Positions 12,404 to 18,506 of a DNA stretch of 26,825 nt are shown piece after piece. Each line of letters opens with the position of its first letter. Within the stretch, counting starts at the first letter, position 1. Below the pieces are notes generated by a model. It made no database searches and had not been told where the DNA came from. It saw only the letters and a list, made by a program, of their open reading frames with translations. The position numbers were made by a program, and so were the translations under genes. This stretch comes from a virus. The DNA is taken from the IMG/VR virus record IMGVR_UViG_3300021962_000538, positions 1-26,825 of that record. One strand, given 5' to 3'.

Positions 12404-12532
12404 ATGCTGAATAAAGTTAAATCAGCGGTGAGTGCCGTTGTGCAAAGAGGCAAAGATATTTGGAAATACGAAAGACGTGTCGTCTACGGTGCAATCATCG
12501 GCTTCGCGGTTGGATTCTTCGTGGCTTATTAA
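12404..12532 (+). CDS. Short single-helix membrane protein
   Basis: 42 residues, not long enough for common gene callers. ATG 12404 follows the previous stop by one base and has AAGGA 8 bases upstream. A basic amphipathic N-terminal part (KVKSAVSAVVQRGKDIWKYERR) precedes a C-terminal membrane helix VVYGAIIGFAVGFFVAY. The C-terminal part resembles ElaB/YqjD-type anchors. Its place after a holin-like gene suggests a paired membrane function. A stem-loop begins four bases past the stop. Confidence 0.65.
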   Translation: MLNKVKSAVSAVVQRGKDIWKYERRVVYGAIIGFAVGFFVAY

Positions 12533-12552
12533 AAAAGGGGGCGTTAGCCCCC
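12531..12552 (-). terminator. Terminator between converging transcripts
   Basis: GGGGGC (12537-12542), GTTA loop, GCCCCC (12547-12552). On the - strand it is followed by six T (12531-12536), so it ends the 12555-12713 gene. On the + strand the same stem lies just after the 12404-12532 gene, but the following T run (CTTTTCTTT) is weak, so termination there is less sure. Confidence 0.85.
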
Positions 12553-12554
12553 AA

Positions 12555-12713
12555 TCACTTTTCTTTGCCGCCGCACCAAACGTGCTTACCGTTGATTTTT
12601 CGCCAGTGCGGTTTCTGTTTCCATCCGCCGCGCGGTTTATTTTCAGGTCGGTCTTTTAATTGATTGTATTTATTGCGGTCAGTAGCAAATAGACTCATCA
12701 AAACTTTAAGCAT
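12555..12713 (-). CDS. Small basic protein (52 aa) with KHVWCGGK ending
   Basis: 52 residues, found from ATG 12713 (AAGGTG about 7 bases upstream) to a TGA at 12555. A hydrophobic N-terminus (MLKVLMSLFAT) is followed by a basic, proline-rich middle, RPENKPRGGWKQKPHWRK, and the end INGKHVWCGGKEK. It is immediately followed by a terminator, and it is downstream of the methyltransferase gene on the same strand (27-base gap). I recall similar W-C-G-G-K endings in phage small proteins but no function. Evidence for it being real is the ribosome site, spacing and terminator. Confidence 0.65.
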   Translation of the reverse strand: MLKVLMSLFATDRNKYNQLKDRPENKPRGGWKQKPHWRKINGKHVWCGGKEK

Positions 12714-12740
12714 TTTTTCACCTTCTGGTGCCTAATTGGT

Positions 12741-13262
12741 TTAATTGGTCCTTCCAATAAACTCTATTTTTTCAGCGGTTTTGTCAAACAAATACCAGCA
12801 AGCATTGTCTTTTCCAGTGTGTTTGCTGCCGTCTATCCACTTCACTCTTCCAATGCTCACGATTTTTCGTAGGCGCGATAGAAGCGGAATGGCTTGTTTA
12901 GTGTGAGCCCAATCGGCATCAAATAAAAGCCATGTTGGGGCCATGTTGGATAGGTGCTGAATTAAAGGGTGCAGAACGCTGCGCTGCCATGGTGGGTTTG
13001 TTATAAAAACTTGAGCGCCATTTGTTCTTGATAATGAAAAAGCATCCATTTGAATTATTGTTTTTTCCTGTGGCTCAAGGTCTGAAAGCCAGACTGGCAC
13101 ATGACCAAAGCTAGACAAATGACGAGCAAGTCTACCGTCTCCGGCGCATGGTTCAGAGAATTTCGTTTGCGGTTGAAGGTGAGGTAAAAGCGGCAAAACT
13201 GCGGCGCGCGGGGTGGGGTAAAAGTCCCGTGGCTTTCGCTCAAATTCGCTACGTTTTCCCAT
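12741..13262 (-). CDS. DNA N6-adenine-type methyltransferase
   Basis: 173 residues from ATG 13262, with GAGG about 8 bases upstream. The start KRSEFERKPRDFYPTPRAAVLPLL is typical of phage class I methyltransferases. The SAM-binding motif I is seen as SEPCAGDGRLARHL and the catalytic motif IV as TNPPW (FITNPPWQRSV). The length is short for a whole restriction-modification enzyme but common for orphan phage methylases. It would methylate phage DNA, perhaps to evade host restriction or to time packaging. It points away from the replication genes and shares an intergenic region with them. Confidence 0.8.
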   Translation of the reverse strand: MGKRSEFERKPRDFYPTPRAAVLPLLPHLQPQTKFSEPCAGDGRLARHLSSFGHVPVWLSDLEPQEKTIIQMDAFSLSRTNGAQVFITNPPWQRSVLHPLIQHLSNMAPTWLLFDADWAHTKQAIPLLSRLRKIVSIGRVKWIDGSKHTGKDNACWYLFDKTAEKIEFIGRTN

Positions 13263-13300
13263 CAGAAAACCTCGCTGAAATTTTTTTCTCCAAAGTGCTA

Positions 13301-13328
13301 TTGGTTCTTTTCATGATTTGCGTATAGT
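13301..13328 (+). promoter_or_regulatory. Promoter of the replication genes
   Basis: TTGGTT (13301-13306), 16-base spacer, TATAGT (13323-13328), 37 bases before ATG 13365, which has an exact AGGAGG ribosome site. It lies in the divergent region between the methyltransferase gene and the initiator gene. Confidence 0.65.
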
Positions 13329-13364
13329 CGCAAGACCACTTAGGCAGACCAACCAGGAGGAAGC

Positions 13365-14021
13365 ATGTCATTCGAAGCGATGTCTTGGGCCGCTAGGCGT
13401 CCATGTAAGAACAGCCTAAACAAGCTAGTTCTTCTTATGCTAGCAAATTATGCAGACGAAAATCATAGGACATGGCCAAGTTATAAGCATTTAGCGGAAC
13501 TGTGCGAATGCACTGAACGCTCCGTTATCAGGGCTTGTAAATCTCTGCAAGAAGAAGGCGCTTTGGCTATATGGCCACGGTTTACACCTCTAGGTAAACA
13601 GACGAGCAATTTGTTTATATTGCACGTTCTAGAGGGTGACAAAAAAGGGGGGGTGAGGGTGCCAAAAACAGCACCCAATACTATCAATAATATACTTGAA
13701 AATATTAATCAGATTGGGGGTGACAAAAACAGCACCCCTAAAACTGATAAAAAATACTGCCAGGATTTTGAAGATTGGTGGACCTTATACCCCAGGAATG
13801 ACGGCTCTAAGAAAAAAGCTCATGAGCTCTGGCAGCGTGTCACAAACAAAGAAATTGACGTTGCTAAATTGCAACAAGCGACATTCAAATTTATGAAAGC
13901 CAGCATAGGAAAAGATAAAAAGTTTTTACCACATGCAACAACCTGGCTATCGCAAGGTCGATGGGAAACAGTTGAAGAAGCACAAGCAATAACCACGAAC
14001 CGCAACTCACTAGCTGGATAA
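13365..14021 (+). CDS. Replication initiator, phage O-like (winged-helix N-terminus)
   Basis: 218 residues from ATG 13365 with a full AGGAGG. The first ~95 residues are the helix_turn_helix_36 type winged helix: SLNKLVLLMLANYADENHRTWPSYKHLAELCECTERSVIRACKSLQEEGAL, then a beta wing ending in 'NLFILHV'. A variable linker follows that is encoded by iteron-like repeats, then a C-terminal domain with DFEDWWTLYPRNDGSKKKAHELWQRV and FLPHATTWLSQGRWE, the classic DnaC/DnaB-recruiting end of lambda O-like and DnaD-like initiators. It would bind repeats in its own gene and load the helicase encoded next. Three bases separate it from that gene. Confidence 0.85.
   Translation: MSFEAMSWAARRPCKNSLNKLVLLMLANYADENHRTWPSYKHLAELCECTERSVIRACKSLQEEGALAIWPRFTPLGKQTSNLFILHVLEGDKKGGVRVPKTAPNTINNILENINQIGGDKNSTPKTDKKYCQDFEDWWTLYPRNDGSKKKAHELWQRVTNKEIDVAKLQQATFKFMKASIGKDKKFLPHATTWLSQGRWETVEEAQAITTNRNSLAG
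13634..13738 (+). repeat. Iteron-like repeats in the initiator gene (candidate origin)
   Basis: Three related copies: GGGTGACAAAAAA at 13634-13646, GGGTGCCAAAAACAGCACCC at 13657-13676 and GGGTGACAAAAACAGCACCC at 13718-13737. The second has inverted ends (GGGTGC/GCACCC). Between copies two and three lies an AT-rich stretch (about 13677-13713), and more AT follows at 13739-13760. The three copies are read in different translation frames (GDKKG; VPKTAP; GDKNSTP), so the protein is not repetitive although the DNA is. That points to DNA-level selection, as in lambdoid origins inside the O gene. Function not tested. Confidence 0.65.
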
Positions 14022-14024
14022 CAA

Positions 14025-15797
14025 ATGCTACAACTAATAGACCAAGGAATTCGCCTTCGTAATTACGATGCAGGCGACAAGAAGACGACATGCCCGCAGT
14101 GTTCGCACACCAGAAAAAACAAGAAAGACCAGTGCCTATCAGTTACAATAGACAGGGATGGTGGTGCTGTTTGGATGTGTCATCACTGCAACTGGACGGG
14201 CGGTCTTGGCGGCGATGATTTTAAAAGAAATCGTGAACCAATCCAGAGACGCGAATACAAGAAACCAGAGCCACTAAAGCACATCGCGATTTCAGACGGC
14301 GTGAGGGCGTGGTTTCAGGCCCGCCACATATCCGAGAAAACTGTTAATGAATATAAGTGTTACAAATCCAGCATCAGCTTTGGGGACGCTCCAGAGGCCT
14401 GCATAGCATTCCCATATTTTGAAGACGGTGAATTGGTTAATGTAAAATACCGCACCAAGGATAAGCGGTTTAGACAGGAAGGCGGAGCGAAGCGCACCTT
14501 GTTTGGCATTGATAAAGTTAAAAAATACTGGGCAGACACGGGTAACAAGTACGTCATTTTCGTTGAAGGGGAGATGGACGTGCTAGCGCTATGGGAAGCT
14601 GGGTTTGAGTACGCCACAAGCCTACCAGACGGCGCTCCAAAGGAAGCAAAGTTTGATGCCAACGATAAACGGTTTGAGGCTTTGCAAAACTGCGAATGGC
14701 TTGATGAAGTAGAGCGTGTCTATATCGCTACAGACGGCGACCAGGCGGGCCAGTCCTTAGCTCTGGAGCTAGTTCACCGCTTTGGCAAGGACAGGTGCTG
14801 GAACGTAAAATGGCCAACGATAAACGATGTGGTTTGCAAGGACGCCAACGAGACGCTAGTGGAGCATGGGGTCTATGTCGTCAATGAGTGCATAGACTTT
14901 GCCACACCTTATCCCATAGACGGGCTCTACACGGTCTCTGACTACAAGACAGAGGTCTTAAATATCTACAGGGGTCACGTCCAAAAGCCAGTCAGCACTG
15001 GGTTTCATAACCTTGATGAGATTTATAAGGTGATGCCCTCGACGTTTGCTTTAGTGACAGGAATTCCAAACCACGGCAAAAGCAATTTCATTGACCAGCT
15101 AGCGGTCAACCTTATGCAGAAGGAAGGCTGGAAATTTGCCATCTTTAGTCCAGAGCATTCGAGCGCTAACCACATAAGGCGGCTGGCAGAAAAGGTAGTA
15201 AAGAAGCCTTTTGATGTTGGACCCAACGTGCGGATGGATGAAAAAGAGCTTGGGGCGGCAATGGAGTTTTTAGATGGGCGGGTTCACTTCATAGAGACCA
15301 ACGATAGCGTCCCAAACATCGATTGGCTTCTAGGAAAGGCTAGGGCTGCTTGTATGCGGCATGGGGTAAAGGGAATAATTATTGACCCTTATAACGAAAT
15401 AGACGCGAGCCGAGACGGTAACAAACGAGAGGACGAGCATATCAGAGACCTGATAAGCCAGTGCAAGAGCTTTTGCCGTAAGCACGAAATCGTGATGTGG
15501 ATGGTAGCTCACCCAGCAAAGATGCAGAGAGGTTCTGATGGAGCCTACCCACCGCCGTCTCTGTATGATGTCAGCGGGTCAGCGCATTGGAACAATATGT
15601 GCGACGTTGGGCTGGTAGTTCACCGTGACTTCGAAAGCGGAGAAACAAGAGTAATCACGCGCAAGATACGTGAGCAAGGACTATATGGATCGATTGGAGA
15701 GGTGTTTTTTAGGTATAACCTTACCACTCATACTTATGAACCATCGTATGATATGTCTGCCCATGCGGCACCAAAACACTGGACAGACAACGACTAA
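14025..15797 (+). CDS. Bifunctional primase-helicase (T7 gp4/Twinkle-like)
   Basis: 590 residues from ATG 14025. The N-terminal zinc-binding domain has C23-P-Q-C26 and C52-H-H-C55. A TOPRIM primase fold follows, with VEGEMD at about residue 180 and the metal-binding ATDGDQAG at about residue 237. The C-terminal RecA-type helicase has Walker A GIPNHGKSN at about residue 346, Walker B GIIIDPYNEID, a VAHPAK motif and the DVSGSAHWNNMCD motif of replicative helicases. It lays down RNA primers and unwinds DNA in front of the replication fork. It directly follows the O-like gene. No DNA polymerase gene is in view. Confidence 0.92.
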   Translation: MLQLIDQGIRLRNYDAGDKKTTCPQCSHTRKNKKDQCLSVTIDRDGGAVWMCHHCNWTGGLGGDDFKRNREPIQRREYKKPEPLKHIAISDGVRAWFQARHISEKTVNEYKCYKSSISFGDAPEACIAFPYFEDGELVNVKYRTKDKRFRQEGGAKRTLFGIDKVKKYWADTGNKYVIFVEGEMDVLALWEAGFEYATSLPDGAPKEAKFDANDKRFEALQNCEWLDEVERVYIATDGDQAGQSLALELVHRFGKDRCWNVKWPTINDVVCKDANETLVEHGVYVVNECIDFATPYPIDGLYTVSDYKTEVLNIYRGHVQKPVSTGFHNLDEIYKVMPSTFALVTGIPNHGKSNFIDQLAVNLMQKEGWKFAIFSPEHSSANHIRRLAEKVVKKPFDVGPNVRMDEKELGAAMEFLDGRVHFIETNDSVPNIDWLLGKARAACMRHGVKGIIIDPYNEIDASRDGNKREDEHIRDLISQCKSFCRKHEIVMWMVAHPAKMQRGSDGAYPPPSLYDVSGSAHWNNMCDVGLVVHRDFESGETRVITRKIREQGLYGSIGEVFFRYNLTTHTYEPSYDMSAHAAPKHWTDND

Positions 15798-15848
15798 AAG
15801 ACTAATATTTTTACGCTTCCCCAAGCACACGGGATGCCTTCGTGGTTA

Positions 15849-15878
15849 GGGGGGTAAGGTTTGGTCGCCTTGCTCCCC
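15849..15878 (+). other. Long stem-loop upstream of the tRNA-like element
   Basis: GGGGGGTAAGG (15849-15859) and CCTTGCTCCCC (15868-15878) pair over 11 positions, with two wobble pairs, around an 8-base loop. No T run follows on the + strand (GCTCCATTTGAG), so it is not a classic terminator. It follows the primase-helicase stop by about 50 bases and sits 12 bases before the tRNA-like fold. Confidence 0.6.
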
Positions 15879-15889
15879 GCTCCATTTGA

Positions 15890-15991
15890 GTTGGTGTAGC
15901 ATTGCGGCAATGCGTTCCAGCAATTCTCTTTAATGAGTCTTACCAGATCAACGCTGGAAAGAAGGCGGTTCAACTCCGCTCATCAACGCCA
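15890..15991 (+). ncRNA. tRNA-like cloverleaf with enlarged anticodon arm
   Basis: Acceptor arms GTTGGTG (15890-15896) and CATCAAC (15981-15987) pair over 7 bp with one wobble, followed by G and an encoded CCA (15989-15991). TA and a D-arm-like hairpin come next (GCAT / ATGC, 15899-15913, loop with GG). A perfect 7-bp stem TTCCAGC (15915-15921) / GCTGGAA (15953-15959) occupies the anticodon-arm position, but its loop is 31 bases instead of 7 and has no U33-type anticodon. A canonical T-arm follows: GGCGG TTCAACT CCGCT (15964-15980). No charged anticodon can be named, so it is not a normal tRNA. A tRNA mimic, a tRNA with an insertion, or coincidence are open. The gap has no gene on either strand. 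Confidence 0.4.
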
Positions 15992-16050
15992 TAAAATATT
16001 GCTCACAAAGCGTTCTAGATATAAACTCCCAAGAGTATTGCGGAGAGGCC

Positions 16051-16428
16051 ATGTCTTTTAAGTGTCCAGAATGTAATAACACAAAAACAAAAGTTACTGA
16101 CAGTCGCCCCATGCTTGACGGTGTTTATAGGCGACGGTTTTGCATGAAATGCGAACACCAGTTCTACACCAAAGAAACCACATCAGATACTATGCGTGTC
16201 TATACGCCCCCAAGAGAAAAGCCAAAAGCCAAAGGGCCAGTAGTAACTAAGAAACGGAAGCCCATTTCTGCGGTACAAATACGTCGGCAGGCGAGGTCGG
16301 TTACTAGAGACATTCCCAGACCAGTGATTATTGATGATATTCCAGACGTAGACAGAATGACTGACGCTGAGTTAGATAATTTTATCTATGGCTCAAGCGA
16401 TAGATTTGACGACGACGACCCTTATTGA
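16051..16428 (+). CDS. NrdR-like zinc-ribbon protein (lacks ATP-cone)
   Basis: 125 residues from ATG 16051, with GGAGAGG upstream. Residues 5-45 read CPECNNTKTKVTDSRPMLDGVYRRRFCMKCEHQFYTKE, which follows the NrdR zinc-ribbon signature: two CxxC pairs, T-K-V-x-D-S-R, a D-G-x-x-R-R-R and C-x-x-C-x-x-x-F-x-T-x-E. The ATP-cone of true NrdR is absent; instead there is a basic, then acidic low-complexity tail (KPKAKGP, then SSDRFDDDDPY). NrdR represses ribonucleotide reductase genes; here the stand-alone ribbon may bind DNA or host RNA polymerase. The stop is followed at once by the ParB-methylase start. Confidence 0.8.
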   Translation: MSFKCPECNNTKTKVTDSRPMLDGVYRRRFCMKCEHQFYTKETTSDTMRVYTPPREKPKAKGPVVTKKRKPISAVQIRRQARSVTRDIPRPVIIDDIPDVDRMTDAELDNFIYGSSDRFDDDDPY

Positions 16429-16442
16429 CATTGGATCAAGCT

Positions 16443-17729
16443 ATGAAAGTTCAGCAGAAGCTGATAAGCGAAATTATCCCCTACGCAAGAAACCCGCGCA
16501 AAAACCAAGAAGCGATAGCTAAGGTTGCGGGGAGTCTAAAAGAGTTTGGTTGGCGGCAACCTATAGTCATAGATTCCGAAAATGTCGTTATAGCAGGCCA
16601 CACGAGGCTTATGGCAGCGCATTCATTAGGTATGGAGAAGGTGCCTGTAGTAGTTGCAGACGATTTAACTCCTAACCAAGTGAAAGCCTATAGGCTAGCT
16701 GATAACCGAGTAGGGCAAGAAGCTGGTTGGGATGACGACTTGCTCCGGTTGGAAATAAGAGATTTAGAAGACGAAAATTATGACATAAGCCTCACTGGTT
16801 TTGATTTAGACGAATTAGGTGATTTGTTTGACGAGCCAGAGGAAGAAAAATACGCTGACGGTCAGAGCGGAAGCATGGCTGCAACCTATGGTGTACCACC
16901 ATTTAGCGTATTAGATACACGCCAAGGCCACTGGGGCAATTTACGTGACAAGTGGCGGGAAAAGATTGGCGATAAAGGTGAGAGCAGAGAAAATACGCTT
17001 TCAAAAAGTGACTCAAATGTAATGAGTGACATGAATAATGGCGTCAGTTTGTTTGACCCAGTCCTGGCTGAACTTATGGTTAGTTGGTTTGGTGTAGAGG
17101 GCGGCAAAACATTCGATCCATTTGCAGGCGGAATTTTAGGCTTCGTGACAGGTAGCCTCGGCATGGAGTTTCACGGGATAGAGCTACGCAAAGAACAAGC
17201 GGAGATTAATCAGTCGAGATGTACAGCGGCTGGCTTGCCGTGCACGTATCATAACGACACTAGTGAAAATATGGACAAGTATGTTGAGGATGACAGCATG
17301 GATTTGGTTTTTACCTGTCCGCCATATGCTGATTTAGAGGTTTACAGCGACGACCCGCGCGACTTGTCTAATATGAGCACACAAGACTTTTTTAAAGTGT
17401 ACAAAAAAATCCTGCAAAAAACCTTCGCAAAGTTAAAAAACAATCGTTTCGCAATTGTGGTGATGGGCGAGGTGCGAGGCAAAAACGGAGCCTACATTGG
17501 CACAATACCGAAAACAATTCAGATAATGGAAGACGCGGGATATAAATTCTACAACGAAATAGTCTTAATAAATTCAGCTGGTACGCTACCGTTGCGGGCT
17601 GGCAAATACATGCAAGCAACCCGCAAAGTAGGCAAGATGCACCAGAATGTTCTAGTGTTTCTAAAAGGCGACGCAAAAGCAGCTGTCGCAGATTTAGGCC
17701 CTATAGATATGAACTTAGCTGAAGATTAA
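16443..17729 (+). CDS. ParB-like nuclease domain fused to DNA methyltransferase
   Basis: 428 residues from ATG 16443; a TTG at 16425 overlapping the previous TGA would add six residues, so the start is not certain. Residues 5-100 form a ParB/Srx fold: LISEIIPYARNPRKN, IAGSLKEFGWRQPIVI, VVIAGHTRLMAAHSLG and VKAYRLADNR. The second half is a DNA methylase with motif I FDPFAGG at about residue 225 and catalytic TCPPYADLE at about residue 292, and a closing R-K-x-x-K-M-H-Q-N-V-L-V-F. Such fusions occur in phages as orphan DNA methyltransferases. It would act on phage DNA after replication starts. It ends overlapping a - strand small gene by four bases. Confidence 0.85.
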   Translation: MKVQQKLISEIIPYARNPRKNQEAIAKVAGSLKEFGWRQPIVIDSENVVIAGHTRLMAAHSLGMEKVPVVVADDLTPNQVKAYRLADNRVGQEAGWDDDLLRLEIRDLEDENYDISLTGFDLDELGDLFDEPEEEKYADGQSGSMAATYGVPPFSVLDTRQGHWGNLRDKWREKIGDKGESRENTLSKSDSNVMSDMNNGVSLFDPVLAELMVSWFGVEGGKTFDPFAGGILGFVTGSLGMEFHGIELRKEQAEINQSRCTAAGLPCTYHNDTSENMDKYVEDDSMDLVFTCPPYADLEVYSDDPRDLSNMSTQDFFKVYKKILQKTFAKLKNNRFAIVVMGEVRGKNGAYIGTIPKTIQIMEDAGYKFYNEIVLINSAGTLPLRAGKYMQATRKVGKMHQNVLVFLKGDAKAAVADLGPIDMNLAED

Positions 17730-17938
17730 GCGTTGCAGATATGGGCAAAGTTAAAATCATTAACAGCGTAAATCATGGAGCGCTTGTCACCAAACTCTTC
17801 CGCTTTGGCAATGGCAGCTTCGAAAGTCGGGCATTCGATACGGGTGCGGTTGTTGCGGCCAAAGTGTCTGAATACAGTAAAATATTTAGCTGTATTGAAA
17901 ACGTGCTCTTCATGCGAGTTGGTAAATTTAATTTGCAT
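17726..17938 (-). CDS. Small hypothetical protein with the CCACGGAG leader
   Basis: 70 residues from ATG 17938; the leader ends in TTAACCACGGAG 8-9 bases upstream, as in the P2 and P3 cassettes far away. The product has HVFNTAKYFTVFRHFGRNNRTRIECPTFEAAIAKAEEFGD, a pattern of a small alpha/beta fold with 'T-F-E-A-A-I-A-K-A' helix, as in some phage-encoded host-acting mini-proteins, and ends YAVNDFNFAHICNA. It is opposite in direction to its neighbours and stands alone as an early gene between the methylase and the terminase. Function unknown. Confidence 0.7.
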   Translation of the reverse strand: MQIKFTNSHEEHVFNTAKYFTVFRHFGRNNRTRIECPTFEAAIAKAEEFGDKRSMIYAVNDFNFAHICNA

Positions 17939-17963
17939 CGTTGGTCTCCGTGGTTAATGAAAA

Positions 17964-17985
17964 GTAGTATACATATGTAAACAAA
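17964..17985 (-). promoter_or_regulatory. Variant early promoter of the 17726-17938 gene
   Basis: On the - strand TATACT (17969-17964) is followed by TTTTCATTAACCACGGAG, the same leader as P2 and P3. The -10 is preceded directly by TTTACATATG, which resembles the TTGACATATG start of the other cassettes, but that box is next to, not 17 bases before, this -10. A weak TTGTAG lies 16 bases upstream. Boundaries are therefore approximate. Confidence 0.45.
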
Positions 17986-18104
17986 CACTACAAGTCCGAA
18001 ACGGAATAAAAAACGACAAAATTTCTGGGTGGTTGAAACAATTTAACAAAAAACCAAATCTAGCCTAAAGTGCAGACCATTAACGCAAAGGCGGAACAGG
18101 TAAC

Positions 18105-18506
18105 GTGTCAAAACGAGGACCAAAAGGACCGAGCAAACCCATGTCAGACCTAGATTTAGGGCGCGTGGAAACTATGATGCGAATACATTGCACCAAGGAA
18201 GAGATTGCCAGCGTTCTTGGCATGTCTACTAGGACGCTAGACAGGCGTTTAAAAGAGCTGGGCGAAGAAAATTTTGACACCATGTATAAAAAAAACAGAG
18301 CGCATGGAAACGCATCGCTTCGACGTATGCAGTGGAAGCAGGCCGATAGTGGAAATACGGCGATGCAAATATGGCTAGGAAAGCAGTACTTGGGTCAGCA
18401 AGATAAGCAGCAAGTCGAGCACCAGGGGGAAATTGACACTGGCAATGATGACGCATTCAGAACAATTCTTGCCGCTCTTGCAACAGCTAGAACACGACAA
18501 AGCTGA
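18105..18506 (+). CDS. terS: Terminase small subunit
   Basis: 133 residues from GTG 18105, with GGAACAGG upstream. The N-terminal RVETMMRIHCTKEEIASVLGMSTRTLDRRLKE is a helix-turn-helix that binds the packaging site. The middle, ASLRRMQWKQADSGNTAMQIWLGKQYLGQ, is the signature of HK97-type small terminase subunits ahead of a portal module. It recognises phage DNA and regulates the large subunit. The end overlaps the large-subunit gene by about 60 bases. The stretch 17939-18104 upstream holds only a weak promoter region. Confidence 0.85.
   Translation: MSKRGPKGPSKPMSDLDLGRVETMMRIHCTKEEIASVLGMSTRTLDRRLKELGEENFDTMYKKNRAHGNASLRRMQWKQADSGNTAMQIWLGKQYLGQQDKQQVEHQGEIDTGNDDAFRTILAALATARTRQS

Noticed and set aside
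15890-15991. A functional tRNA gene with an assignable amino acid
   Set aside because: The anticodon arm has a 31-base loop and no U33-anticodon arrangement, so no isotype can be assigned; kept only as tRNA-like.
15934-15993. A 20-codon open frame within the tRNA-like element
   Set aside because: No ribosome site and no reason to prefer it over the RNA fold; most likely chance.
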